From JACPRL01 sp035573715 (GTDB lineage: Bacteria; Acidobacteriota; Terriglobia; Acidiferrales; 2-02-FULL-67-57): 64,000 nucleotides of DNA. Shown piece after piece: positions 23,473-31,964 of the stretch. The stretch spans positions 62,001 to 126,000 of the forward strand of contig DATLZZ010000003.1 of assembly GCA_035573715.1 (NCBI GenBank), read 5' to 3'. The translations under genes were made by a program, and so were the position numbers. Every line of letters begins with the position of its first letter. Within the stretch, counting starts at the first letter, position 1. The notes below the pieces were generated by a model. The model saw only the letters and a program-made list of their open reading frames with translations, did no database searches and was not told where the DNA came from.

Positions 23473-25845
23473 CTAGTCCGGCGGCAGGCCGATGCGGCGG
23501 ATCAGGTCTTGGAAGCGAGGGTCGGAGCGCAGCGGGTCGAAGGCAGGCTCCACCTTGAGCTCGACAATCCCATTGGCGCGTTCCTGGTACGCTTTTTCCA
23601 GCCAGGCCATCGCTTGGTTCTTGTCTCCCAGGGCCGAGTAGATGGTGGCGATGTCGTACGGGGAAACATAGCTTCGTCCGGATCTGCGCTTCAGCTCCTC
23701 CATCAGCTGGATGGCCTTCGCTGAGTCGCCCGACCGCGCATAGGTTACCGCCAGTCGCGCCACTGTTTCAGTGGTGTCCTCGGAGAGCGACCTTGCCTGC
23801 TGCAGCTCCGCCACCGCCTCCCGGAAAGCTCCCTTGCATTGGTAGGCAAGACCTAGGTGTAAGCGCCCCGGGTAATAGGAAGGGTCCATGTCCAAGGTCT
23901 TCTTGAGTTGCTCGATGGCGGAATCATACTGCCGGCCATAGATATAGGCCCAACCCAGATGGGTGTTCACAATTAGTGAAAGCGGGTCGAGCTCCAGCGC
24001 GCGTTTGGCTTCGGTCACAGATTCTTGGGTTCGCCCGATGTCCATCAAGTAATGCGAGTGCCAGTGGTGCGTCTCCGCATACCCAGGGTTGAGTTTGAGC
24101 GCAAGCCGGAACTCCCTTTCCGCTCCGGCCCAATCCCAATCGTAGTTGAAGCGGATAAAGCCGAGGGTGGCGTGAGCTTCTGCCAGGTTGCTGTCGATTT
24201 CCAGCGCTTTCGTGGCAGCGGCAGTGGCGCGCGGGTACGCTTCGCTGGGCGATAAATGCCCGCGATACGCCAGTTGGCTGTAGGAATCAGCCAACCCGGT
24301 ATAGGCGAGAGCGTCATTGGGGTCTTGCTGAATGGCTTGGTTGAAATACTCGATCCCTTTCTGGAGCCCAGTGGGAGTTCGCTTGTTCCAGTAGAACCGG
24401 CCTTTGAGATAGGCCTCGTATGCCGCGGGATTGACGCGGTTGGCGCCGGACAAGCTCGCCCGCTCCTCGGCGGTCAGGGTGATGCGAATTTCATCGGCGA
24501 TGGCCTGGGCGACGTCGCTTTGCAGCGCCAGCACATCGCGGAGGTCGCGCTGGTAGTTCTCTGCCCACAGGTGCTTGTCCGTGGCGGCTTCGACCAACTG
24601 CACGGTAATCCGCACCTGGTCGCCGGAGCGCCGCACCGAGCCTTCGATGAGTGCATCCACGCCCAGCTCCCGGCCAATTTCAGGCATCGGCTTCCGCGCG
24701 TCTTTGTAGCGCATGACCGAAGTGCGGGAGATGACCTTGAGGGCGCTGATCTTCGCCAGCCGCGTGATCAGCTCCTCGTGCATGCCGTCGACAAAGTATT
24801 CCTGCTCGGGGTCGCCGGAGAGATTTTCGAGAGGCAGAACTGCCAAGGAATTGATCTGGCCGGTGGCACCGCGGCCGAGCAGCCGGTCGCGCAGACCGCT
24901 GACGTTGAAAGCCAGCAACAGGGCCAGCAATAGAACACCAATGGCACTCGTGGTCGCGAAGCGAATGTCCCAGCGGCGATGGCGGGCAAGTGGGGCTGCG
25001 ACCACGGCTGACGGTGAGGCGAGGCGCTCCAGGTCTACCCGCAACTCGCGCGCAGACTGGTAGCGCCGCTCCGGGTCTTTTTCCAGGCACTTGAGAATGA
25101 TGCGCTCGAGCTCAGGCGAGAGGCGCGGGTTCAGCCGCCCCGGTGAGGCCGGTGCGGAGTGGAGGATGGCATCTATCAGCCGCGGGCCATGAGTTTCCGG
25201 GAAAGGCCGCTGGCCTGTGCTCATCTCGTAGAGCGCCGCGCCCAAGGCGTGGATGTCCGTGCGGGCGTCCACCGGCTCGCCGCGAAGCTGCTCGGGGGCC
25301 ATGTAGGGCAGGGTGCCGGCGCCGGCGCGGGTTTCGGCGAAGCTCTCGGCGGTGACGGCCTCGCCCTCGGCGGGCTGGAGCAGCTTGGCGAGGCCGAAGT
25401 CGAGCACTTTGACGTCGCCGCGGGAGGTCAGGACGATGTTGCCGGGCTTGAGGTCGCGGTGGATGATGCGCTGGGCGTGCGCTTCCTCCAGCGCCGCCGC
25501 CACCTGCGCCCCCAGCCGAACCGTTTCCTTTTCGCTCAAGGGCCCGGCGGCCAGTTTCTCCGCCAGGCTGGAGCCGGGGACGTGCTCCATCACGAGGAAG
25601 TCGACGCCGTCCTGGGAGTTGAAATCGTGGATGGTGGCTATGTTGGGGTGATTGAGCTTGGCGAGTGCCAGCGCTTCCTGGCGGAAGCGGCGGCGAGCGG
25701 CCTCGTCGGTCAGCAAGCCCGCGGGCAAAACCTTGAGGGCGACGTCGCGTTCGAGGCGTTCGTCGCGGGCCCGGTAGACCTCACCCATGCCGCCGGCGCC
25801 GATTCGCTCCAGGATGCGGTAGTGGCCGAGGGTTTGGCCGATCAT
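23473..25845 (-). CDS. Membrane Ser/Thr protein kinase with FlgO-like and TPR sensor half
   Basis: A 790-residue Hanks-type kinase. Kinase domain 8-275: IGAGGMGEVYRA, ATP lysine Lys38 (DVALKVLP), catalytic HRDLKPGN with Asp131, DFG 149-151, APE in YMAPEQLRGE. One membrane helix (298-315) separates it from an extracytoplasmic half: a FlgO/TolB-like domain (INSLAVLPLENLSGDPEQEY to about 455; DALIEGSVRRSGDQVRITVQL) and then TPRs to the end (NDALAYTGLADSYSQLAYRG; YAETHHWHSHYLMDIGRTQE). This architecture is expanded in Acidobacteriota. It faces the SpoIIE phosphatase gene, and a receiver protein gene is close by. Confidence 0.92.
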   Translation of the reverse strand: MIGQTLGHYRILERIGAGGMGEVYRARDERLERDVALKVLPAGLLTDEAARRRFRQEALALAKLNHPNIATIHDFNSQDGVDFLVMEHVPGSSLAEKLAAGPLSEKETVRLGAQVAAALEEAHAQRIIHRDLKPGNIVLTSRGDVKVLDFGLAKLLQPAEGEAVTAESFAETRAGAGTLPYMAPEQLRGEPVDARTDIHALGAALYEMSTGQRPFPETHGPRLIDAILHSAPASPGRLNPRLSPELERIILKCLEKDPERRYQSARELRVDLERLASPSAVVAAPLARHRRWDIRFATTSAIGVLLLALLLAFNVSGLRDRLLGRGATGQINSLAVLPLENLSGDPEQEYFVDGMHEELITRLAKISALKVISRTSVMRYKDARKPMPEIGRELGVDALIEGSVRRSGDQVRITVQLVEAATDKHLWAENYQRDLRDVLALQSDVAQAIADEIRITLTAEERASLSGANRVNPAAYEAYLKGRFYWNKRTPTGLQKGIEYFNQAIQQDPNDALAYTGLADSYSQLAYRGHLSPSEAYPRATAAATKALEIDSNLAEAHATLGFIRFNYDWDWAGAEREFRLALKLNPGYAETHHWHSHYLMDIGRTQESVTEAKRALELDPLSLIVNTHLGWAYIYGRQYDSAIEQLKKTLDMDPSYYPGRLHLGLAYQCKGAFREAVAELQQARSLSEDTTETVARLAVTYARSGDSAKAIQLMEELKRRSGRSYVSPYDIATIYSALGDKNQAMAWLEKAYQERANGIVELKVEPAFDPLRSDPRFQDLIRRIGLPPD

Positions 25846-25901
25846 CGGAGTAGAGGCGATACTGGAATGCTATCCCAAGCAGATTCTCCGGGCAAGCTGA
25901 G

Positions 25902-26162
25902 CTAGTCTTCCAGTTCGGATTTGGCTTCCAGGATGGCTTTGTCGACTTTGGCTTCTTCGCGCTTATCGGAGTTGTCGACCATGTCCCAGACGGGGTCTTC
26001 GGGCAGCTCGATTTCGCGCGATTTGCCGGTGCGGGCGTGGCGGACCAGCAGGACATAGTTGGCGTGGTCTTCATCGTGGGTCTTGAGCTCGACCTTCAGG
26101 TCGGGCGCCAGGGCCGCCAGCCGCGCCTCAATCGCCGCCCAGTATTTTTCGTCGTTACTCAT
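25902..26162 (-). CDS. Small acidic hypothetical protein
   Basis: An 86-residue cytosolic protein, rich in Asp, Glu and Lys, beginning MSNDEKYWAAIEARLAALAP and ending in an acidic helix (DKREEAKVDKAILEAKSELED). No family recognised. It lies 56 bases upstream of the kinase gene on the same strand and may be cotranscribed with it, and it diverges from the receiver gene. Length and codon use look genuine. Confidence 0.6.
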   Translation of the reverse strand: MSNDEKYWAAIEARLAALAPDLKVELKTHDEDHANYVLLVRHARTGKSREIELPEDPVWDMVDNSDKREEAKVDKAILEAKSELED

Positions 26163-26254
26163 CGCGCCTAATAGTCGTGGCTTTTTGACCTGAGGTCAAG
26201 TCGGGCATTGACCCGCGCCAGCGGCGGCGGTAGGATGCAGGCGTCGGGGTGATT

Positions 26255-26665
26255 ATGCCGGTTCCGAGCGCCAAACGAGTGGTGCTGGTGGCGGACGACG
26301 ATACGTCTATCCTCCGCGTCGTGGCCATGGTACTGGCCACCAAGGGCATCAAGACCATCACGGCCGAAGACGGCGAGCAGGCCGTCGAGCGGGCGGCCAA
26401 GGAGCTGCCCGACGCCATCCTGCTCGATATCCGCATGCCCAAGCTGGACGGCTTCCAGACGTTCGAGAAGATCCGGGCCAACCCCGTCACTGCCCACATC
26501 CCCATCGCCTTCTTCACTGCCGACAAGGATTTCGGCGACTTCCGCAAGGCCCAAGAGATGGGCGGCCTCATCTACATCTCCAAACCCTTCAAGCCCAACA
26601 CCCTGGTGGATTCAGTGCAGATGCTGCTGGCCTCGAACCGCCGTCGGCGCACCTCCGACCTCTGA
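26255..26665 (+). CDS. Single-domain response regulator (CheY-like receiver)
   Basis: A 136-residue stand-alone receiver. Acidic pocket Asp14-Asp16 (VLVADDDTS), phosphoacceptor Asp58 (LLDIRMP), switch Thr88 (AFFTADKD) and Lys110 (YISKPFKP) are all present. No output domain, so it acts by binding a partner. ATG 26255 is chosen over GTG 26249. The cognate histidine kinase is not in the window. The position near the Ser/Thr kinase and phosphatase suggests but does not prove a shared pathway. Confidence 0.9.
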   Translation: MPVPSAKRVVLVADDDTSILRVVAMVLATKGIKTITAEDGEQAVERAAKELPDAILLDIRMPKLDGFQTFEKIRANPVTAHIPIAFFTADKDFGDFRKAQEMGGLIYISKPFKPNTLVDSVQMLLASNRRRRTSDL

Positions 26666-26681
26666 GCGCGCAGTTATTTGC

Positions 26682-26710
26682 TTGACCTTGGCCCGCAAAA
26701 GGGCGATGAT
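26682..26710 (+). promoter_or_regulatory. Putative promoter of the RRM protein gene
   Basis: TTGACC (26682-26687), a 17-base spacer, GATGAT (26705-26710). A start near 26717 would give a leader of about 117 bases before GTG 26834, long for this genome, with a perfect hairpin near its end. Confidence 0.5.
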
Positions 26711-26795
26711 GCGCCCGCATGCTGAAGCGTCGGCTTGTCCCTCGGCGGCCTTAGCCTTTCCCGTCCGCGTGTCTGCCTGCTACTTCAGCCGTTGA

Positions 26796-26825
26796 CTTGC
26801 GAGCCGACCTCGCAAGCAGAAGGAG
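26796..26825 (+). promoter_or_regulatory. Leader hairpin next to the ribosome-binding site of the RRM gene
   Basis: CTTGCGAG, loop CCGAC, CTCGCAAG (26796-26816): a perfect 8-bp stem that ends three bases before the Shine-Dalgarno AAGGAG (26820-26825), itself 8 bases from GTG 26834. The placement could modulate ribosome access, for example by temperature or by the protein itself. Confidence 0.5.
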
Positions 26826-26833
26826 TCGGGTCC

Positions 26834-27190
26834 GTGAAGAAACTTTACGTGGGCAACATCCCTTTCCAGGCCAGCGAGGGTGAACTGAAAGAGTGGTTCG
26901 AGCAGGCAGGCGTGGCAGTATCAACCGTCACACTGGTTCGCGACCGCTATTCCGGCGATCCGCGCGGCTTCGGCTTCGTAGAGATCCAAAGTGACGAAGA
27001 AGCCGACCGCGCCGCACAGATGCTCAATGGGCAGGAGTTCCTGGGCCGCCGCCTGGTGGTCAACGAAGCGCGGCCACCGCGCGAGCGCGGCTTCGGCGGC
27101 GGCGGTGGCGGCCGCGGACGGGGCGGCGGTGGGGGTCGCGGGCGCGGCGGGGGTGGTGGCTACGGCGGCGGAGGTCGCAACCGCTACTGA
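26834..27190 (+). CDS. Glycine-rich RRM RNA-binding protein, GTG start
   Basis: A 118-residue protein with one RNA-recognition motif: RNP2 KLYVGNIPF and RNP1 RGFGFVEI, at normal spacing, followed from about residue 84 by an RGG/Gly-rich tail (GRGRGGGGGRGRGGGGG) ending in YGGGGRNRY. Resembles cyanobacterial and proteobacterial Rbp/GRP proteins linked to cold or stress. GTG 26834 is set by the strong AAGGAG upstream and by the RRM starting at once (VKKLYVGN); the open frame further upstream is non-coding leader. It probably acts as an RNA chaperone; the target is unknown. Confidence 0.9.
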   Translation: MKKLYVGNIPFQASEGELKEWFEQAGVAVSTVTLVRDRYSGDPRGFGFVEIQSDEEADRAAQMLNGQEFLGRRLVVNEARPPRERGFGGGGGGRGRGGGGGRGRGGGGGYGGGGRNRY

Positions 27191-27346
27191 TTAGTGCCGG
27201 TGGGCCGGCAACGGGCAGTAGACACCATCCGAAAACCCGTCCAACTCGACGCGGAACACCCGCTTGTGCCGGGCGAGATAGCTCTCCCACGCATCGCCGA
27301 TGCCCAGCAGCACTTGGCACCGTCGGGAAGTTCCGCCACCGTTCCC

Positions 27347-28645
27347 TCAGCATTCCAGGGCGTCGCGGGAGAATTCGAGGCCGTCAAGGTGGCCGAGCAC
27401 GGTAGCGCCCAGGAGCCCGGCCTGGAAGAACTCCTGCGCCGCGGCCTGGACCTGCTCGGCGCTGACGGCGTCAATCGCCGCCAGGATTTCATCCGGGTTG
27501 AAGAAGCGCCCGAAGTAAACCTCCTGGCGCGCCAGGTTCGACATCCGCGCCGTGGTGGATTCGAGCGAAAGCATAAGGCTTGTCTTCAGGTTGTCTTTGG
27601 CGCGCTGCAACTCTTCCACCGCCACCGGTTCCTTTTTCAGCCGGCGCATCTCCATCAGAATCAGGTGCAGCGCCTGCTGGGCGGTCTCGCGCGCCGTGCC
27701 GGCGTAGACGGTCATCAGGCCGGTGTCGCGATAGGCCTGGACATCAGCGAAGACGGCGTAGGCCAGACCTTCTTTTTCGCGGATTCGCTGAAACAGCCGT
27801 GAGGACATGCCGCCGCCGAGGATATTCGCCAGCAGCGACACCGCGTAGCGGCGCTCATCGGGCAGCGGGCAGGCGGGAGCTCCCACGCAGAGGTGCACCT
27901 GCTCGAGGTCTTTCTTGCTGCGCGTCGTCAACCGCGCTCGGGCCTGTGGGGCGGAGTCGCGATGGCCGTCCGACTGCGCCTTGAGCCCGCCGAGCTTGGC
28001 GGCGGCCAGCTCCACCAGGCGCTCGTGTTCCAGGTGCCCGGCGCCGCACACCACCATCCGGTTGGGCGCGTACCAGCGCTGGTGGAAGTCCGTCACCACG
28101 TCGTGGTTGAACCTGCCGAGCGTCTTTACCGTTCCCAGAATCGGCCGGCCGATGGCGTGCCCATGCCAGAAGTTCTGGCTGAGGAGCTCGTGGACCAGGT
28201 ACTCGGGATTGTCCTCCTCCATTTTGATCTCTTCGGTGATGACGGCGCGCTCTTTTTCGATGTCGGCGTCGCGGAAGGCCGGCGCGGTAACCAGGTCGGC
28301 GAGGATGTCGAACGCTTCCGGCAGGTGCTGGTCCAGCACCTTCATGTTGAAGCAGACCAGTTCTTTGGCCGTGAAAGCGTCGAGGTGGCCGCCCAGCGCG
28401 TCGGCTTCCTGAGCGATTTGCTCGGCAGAGCGCCGCGCCGTGCCTTTGAAGACCATATGCTCGATGAAGTGCGAAATGCCGTTGACCTCGGCAGGCTCGA
28501 CTCGCGAGCCGCTCTTCACCCAGACGCCCACCGCTGCGGTGCGCACCTGCGGCATCGCCTCGCTGACCACGATGAGCCCGTTGGGCAGCGTGGTCTTCTT
28601 CGCGGTGTACAGCTCGTTCGTCAACGGTCCGAGTCCCTCCAACAA
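27347..28645 (-). CDS. M16 family zinc metalloprotease (processing-peptidase-like)
   Basis: A 432-residue cytosolic M16 peptidase of the YmxG/PqqL-like type. The inverted zinc motif HFIEH (in GISHFIEHMVFKGTARR) with the downstream glutamate in AVITEEIKMEEDNPE marks the active N-terminal domain. The C-terminal half carries LLANILGGGMSSRLFQRIRE and GLAYAVFADVQAY, the R/Y substrate motif. No signal peptide. After its TGA the same frame stays open for 51 more codons (27346-27194), which I treat as chance. The 156 bases between it and the RRM gene contain no other recognisable gene. Confidence 0.93.
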   Translation of the reverse strand: MLEGLGPLTNELYTAKKTTLPNGLIVVSEAMPQVRTAAVGVWVKSGSRVEPAEVNGISHFIEHMVFKGTARRSAEQIAQEADALGGHLDAFTAKELVCFNMKVLDQHLPEAFDILADLVTAPAFRDADIEKERAVITEEIKMEEDNPEYLVHELLSQNFWHGHAIGRPILGTVKTLGRFNHDVVTDFHQRWYAPNRMVVCGAGHLEHERLVELAAAKLGGLKAQSDGHRDSAPQARARLTTRSKKDLEQVHLCVGAPACPLPDERRYAVSLLANILGGGMSSRLFQRIREKEGLAYAVFADVQAYRDTGLMTVYAGTARETAQQALHLILMEMRRLKKEPVAVEELQRAKDNLKTSLMLSLESTTARMSNLARQEVYFGRFFNPDEILAAIDAVSAEQVQAAAQEFFQAGLLGATVLGHLDGLEFSRDALEC

Positions 28646-28707
28646 TCCCTTAGCATAACCTCTGCGATGCCTAATAGAATAGATGAGGAAGGTATCTGTC
28701 CAAGTCC

Positions 28708-29763
28708 ATGCCGGTTGAGCTCCTGGAACTCGACCTCGAGGCGTTGCGGCGGCTGGCCGCGGCGTGGGGCGAGCCAGCCTTTCGCGGCAACCAGCTCTAC
28801 CACGCGCTCTACGTCGAAAAGAGATTCGACTTCGGGCAGATGACCAACCTGCCGCTGGGATTGCGCGAGCGGCTGGCGCGGGAGGCGAGTGTCACATTGC
28901 CGCAGATTGCGTCGCGCTTCCGCTCGCGCGATGGCTCGGTGCGGTATCTGCTGCGGCTGGCGGACGGTAAAACCCTCGAGACGGTCTGGATGCCCGAGAA
29001 AAACCGCCAGACGCTGTGCATTTCTTCGCAGGCGGGCTGCGCGGTGGATTGCCACTTCTGCGCCACGGCGCAGCTTGGGTTGATTCGCAACCTCACCGCG
29101 GGCGAAATGGTTGGCCAGGTACTGGTGGTGCTGGCGGACAACCGCGACCATCTCTTGCCCCGAACCAACGTGGTGCTGATGGGGCAGGGCGAGCCGCTGC
29201 TGAACTACGACGCTACGTTGGCGGCGGTGCGGCGGCTGGCTGACCCGGAGGGAATGAATATCCCGCTGCGACGCATCACCCTTTCGACCTCGGGGATTGT
29301 GCCGGGCATCCGTCGGCTGGCTGGCGAAGCGGTGCGGCCCAAGCTGGCAGTCTCGCTCAACGCCACCACCGACGAGCAGCGCAACGCCATCATGCCCATC
29401 AACCGGAAGTATCCCATTGCCGAGCTGCTGGCGGCGTGCCGCGAGCACCCGTTGCGGCCCTGGGAGCGGGTAACGTTCGAGTACGTGCTACTGGGCGGAT
29501 TCAACGACACCCCAGAGGACGCGCGGCGGCTGGTGGAGTTGACGCGCGGGCTGCGCTGCAAAGTCAACCTGATTCCGTGGAACGCGGTTCCCGAGCTGCC
29601 CTATCGCGCGCCCAGCGACGACGCGGTGGAAACTTTTCAACAAATTCTCCGCGGCGCGCGCCGGCTGGCGCTTATCCGCCGCTCCCGCGGCCAGGATGTC
29701 TTCGCCGCCTGCGGGCAGTTGGCGCTGCTCGAAATCTCGCCGGCGGCGCCGGTCAACCCATAA
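28708..29763 (+). CDS. rlmN: Dual-specificity 23S rRNA / tRNA adenine-C2 methyltransferase RlmN
   Basis: Radical-SAM enzyme that methylates A2503 of 23S rRNA and A37 of some tRNAs. 351 residues. Cluster cysteines Cys111, Cys115 and Cys118 (CAVDCHFC). The two catalytic cysteines are Cys104 (QTLCISSQAG) and Cys335 (DVFAACGQL), matching E. coli Cys118 and Cys355. VLMGQGEPLLNYDA, ITLSTSGIVPGIRRL and KLAVSLNATTDEQRN are the standard blocks. It reads in the same direction as the aminotransferase 21 bases downstream, so they may form a unit. Confidence 0.96.
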   Translation: MPVELLELDLEALRRLAAAWGEPAFRGNQLYHALYVEKRFDFGQMTNLPLGLRERLAREASVTLPQIASRFRSRDGSVRYLLRLADGKTLETVWMPEKNRQTLCISSQAGCAVDCHFCATAQLGLIRNLTAGEMVGQVLVVLADNRDHLLPRTNVVLMGQGEPLLNYDATLAAVRRLADPEGMNIPLRRITLSTSGIVPGIRRLAGEAVRPKLAVSLNATTDEQRNAIMPINRKYPIAELLAACREHPLRPWERVTFEYVLLGGFNDTPEDARRLVELTRGLRCKVNLIPWNAVPELPYRAPSDDAVETFQQILRGARRLALIRRSRGQDVFAACGQLALLEISPAAPVNP

Positions 29764-29784
29764 ACCGGTTACAATCCCCGGCCC

Positions 29785-30933
29785 ATGAGCGAACTGCTGG
29801 CGTGGCGCAAAGAGTTTCCCATCCTGGAGCGCACGACCTATCTCATCAACAACTCGCTGGGGGCGATGCCGCGCGGAGTGGAAGCGGCGCTGGCGCGCTA
29901 CGCCGAAACCTGGGCCACGCGCGGCGTGCGCGCCTGGGAAGAAGGCTGGTGGGAGATGGCGCGGGCGGTGGGCGACAAGATTGCGCCGCTGCTGGGCGCC
30001 GAGCCGGGCACCGTGGCTTTGTACGGGAACGTGACGACCACGCAGGCGGTCATCGCCTCGTGCTTCCGCTTTGACGGGCCGCGGCGCAAAGTGGTGCTGA
30101 CCGACAAGGAGTTCCCTTCAGTCATTTACTTCTGGGAGGCGCAGCGAGCGCACGGCGCCGAAATCGAGTTGGTGAAAACGGACGAGGTGGATCCGCTGCG
30201 GGTGCCGCTCGACAGGTTGCTGGCGGCGATTGACGAGCGGACGCTGCTGGTGCCGCTCTCGCACGTGCTGTTCCGCTCGGCTTATGTGCAGGACGTGGCG
30301 GCCATCGTTGACCGAGCGCACCGGGTGGGCGCGCACGTCATCTTGGACGCCTATCAGGCGACCGGCGTCCTGCCGGTGGAGGTGAAGAAGTGGGGCGTGG
30401 ACTTCTGCGTTGGCGGGGCCATCAAGTGGCTCTGCGGCGGGCCGGGCGTGGCGTATTTGTACGTGCGACCCGACTTGCGGGCGCGGCTCGAGCCGACCTT
30501 CACTGGCTGGTTCGCGCACCAGCGGCCGTTCAGCTTCGAGGTTGGGCCGAACGTCTACCGCGACGACATTTATCGGTTCCTCGGCGGCACGACGCCGATT
30601 GCCTGCTTCTACGCGGTCGAGCCGGGATTGGACATCATCCGGCAGGTGGGCGTGGAGAGGATTCGCGCCCGGTCGCTCGAGTTGACGCGGTACCTCTTTG
30701 AGCGCGCGCGCGAGCGCGGCTGGCGCGTGCACACGCCCGAAGCCGAGCACGAGCGCGGCGGCACGGTGACGCTCGATGTGCCGCGCGGGCCAGAGGTGCT
30801 GCGCGAGTTGCTGCGGCGGGACATCCTGGTGGATTACCGCCCGCAGGCGGGGTTGCGGGTCTCGCCGCATTTCTACAACACGGAAGAAGAGTGCGACCGC
30901 CTGGTTTCGGCCATTGCTGAAATCGCCGGCTAG
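29785..30933 (+). CDS. Class-V PLP enzyme, kynureninase-like
   Basis: A 382-residue fold-type-I PLP enzyme. PLP lysine Lys214 in GGAIKWLCGGPG, with the phosphate-pocket Asp188 (VILDAYQATGVLPVEV); N-terminal EFPILERTTYLINNSLGAMP. The KWxCGGPG block is characteristic of kynureninase and close relatives. C-terminal domain with ILVDYRPQAGLRVSPHFYNT. No tryptophan-catabolism gene is nearby, so substrate is uncertain; other class-V aminotransferases are possible. It follows rlmN closely and overlaps the convergent DUF3052 gene by 4 bases. Confidence 0.85.
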   Translation: MSELLAWRKEFPILERTTYLINNSLGAMPRGVEAALARYAETWATRGVRAWEEGWWEMARAVGDKIAPLLGAEPGTVALYGNVTTTQAVIASCFRFDGPRRKVVLTDKEFPSVIYFWEAQRAHGAEIELVKTDEVDPLRVPLDRLLAAIDERTLLVPLSHVLFRSAYVQDVAAIVDRAHRVGAHVILDAYQATGVLPVEVKKWGVDFCVGGAIKWLCGGPGVAYLYVRPDLRARLEPTFTGWFAHQRPFSFEVGPNVYRDDIYRFLGGTTPIACFYAVEPGLDIIRQVGVERIRARSLELTRYLFERARERGWRVHTPEAEHERGGTVTLDVPRGPEVLRELLRRDILVDYRPQAGLRVSPHFYNTEEECDRLVSAIAEIAG

Positions 30934-31331
30934 GTCTTCGGGCGCTTCGCGAGGGGGATGACGAGGCGGAGGGCGCTGTGGGTGTCGGAGAAGCTGGCGA
31001 CTTTGTTGTCAATCAGGCCCACGGCGATCGCGGCGACGATGATGTCGTTCTCTTTCAACGCCGGTTGACCCTTCGGCCAGACCACCCAGAGCGCGCCGTT
31101 CGGCTTTAGAAACCGCCGAAGCGATTCCAAACGCTTCAGGCCTGTTTTCTTTGTGGCGGCGAGGAAAATGAAGTCGGAGTTTTTTCGCGGGCTGTCGGCA
31201 ATCCCTGCGCCGCGCTGCTTCAGCTCTCGGAGAAAAGTTTTGTCCTCGACGCCGAGGACAACGACGCGGGCGCCGGGCTTGACGCCGAGCTTCTCGAGCC
31301 GCGGCTTGGTGCTGGGCCTGTCTTCGTCCAT
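30930..31331 (-). CDS. DUF3052 family protein
   Basis: A 133-residue cytosolic protein with a Rossmann-like pattern: KLGVKPGARVVVLGVEDKTF, SDFIFLAATKKTGLKRLESL, GALWVVWPKGQPALKENDII and AVGLIDNKVASFSDTHSALR, as in the DUF3052 family (unknown function). Third gene of a minus-strand set starting with pgeF, three bases downstream of the preceding gene, so very likely cotranscribed. Confidence 0.8.
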   Translation of the reverse strand: MDEDRPSTKPRLEKLGVKPGARVVVLGVEDKTFLRELKQRGAGIADSPRKNSDFIFLAATKKTGLKRLESLRRFLKPNGALWVVWPKGQPALKENDIIVAAIAVGLIDNKVASFSDTHSALRLVIPLAKRPKT

Positions 31332-31334
31332 AGT

Positions 31335-31964
31335 TCAGCCTCGGATCCTTCTCCACTCGGCGAGCCAGCCAATCAGAGGCGGCAGCCAGCAGAGGTTGGC
31401 GCCGATGGTTTCGACCGCGGTGCGGACCTGCGTGGTGGGAGAGAAGCCAAGCAACCGTGCGGCCAGCAGGCCAATCGGGACAGCAAGGATGACGGCGGCG
31501 CTGGCGAGCATCACCGGATGACGGACGTAGCGGCTGAGAGCGCGCGTCCAGCTTTGTTCGCTGCGGCGCAGAAAAACCAGGCCTGAAAGGTTGGCGCCAA
31601 TCTGATCGCTCATCGCATAAAAGTAGGGAATGTAGAAGCCTTCTACGCCGTAGACGTTGACGCCGGCCAGCCGACTGCCCCAGTCAATCAGCCAGGGAAC
31701 GGTCATGCCGGCGAATTTTCCCCAGCCGTAGGCTTCGGCCATGGAAGCGGCAGCGCGACGGAGGCGGGCACGCACGGCGTAGACGCCTTCGAAGAGGCTT
31801 TCGCCTTCGCCGGTGAGCGTGCGGACGAGCCACTGGCCGGCGGCGCTGCGCTGGTGGCCGAGCGCGTCGAGCGCGCCGCCGAGCAGCAAGCCGCTCAGGT
31901 AGCCCGCGGCGGTGAACTTCAGGAGCTCGCCGAACTCTTCGTGCCTCTCGTGCTGCTCGCTCAT
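31335..31964 (-). CDS. Hypothetical membrane protein in the pgeF cluster
   Basis: A 209-residue protein with hydrophobic helices near 15-32 (FTAAGYLSGLLLGGALDAL), 150-170 (PVMLASAAVILAVPIGLLAA) and about 185-200, and an amphipathic middle region. No family recognised. Its start overlaps the pgeF stop by 4 bases (ATGA), indicating translational coupling, and DUF3052 follows at once. The cluster suggests a cell-wall role, which is inference from position only. Confidence 0.65.
   Translation of the reverse strand: MSEQHERHEEFGELLKFTAAGYLSGLLLGGALDALGHQRSAAGQWLVRTLTGEGESLFEGVYAVRARLRRAAASMAEAYGWGKFAGMTVPWLIDWGSRLAGVNVYGVEGFYIPYFYAMSDQIGANLSGLVFLRRSEQSWTRALSRYVRHPVMLASAAVILAVPIGLLAARLLGFSPTTQVRTAVETIGANLCWLPPLIGWLAEWRRIRG

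Noticed and set aside
26735..26833. N-terminal extension of the RRM protein
   Set aside because: Region contains the leader hairpin and Shine-Dalgarno; the RRM starts right at GTG 26834.
27090..27180. GGC/GGT-rich tract considered as a tandem DNA repeat
   Set aside because: It encodes the RGG/glycine tail typical of this protein type; it is low complexity but coding.
27194..27349. In-frame continuation of 51 codons after the TGA of the M16 protease, considered as selenocysteine readthrough because selA is present
   Set aside because: The protease ends naturally at that TGA compared with its family, the bases after TGA form no convincing SECIS hairpin, and open frames of this length are common at this G+C.
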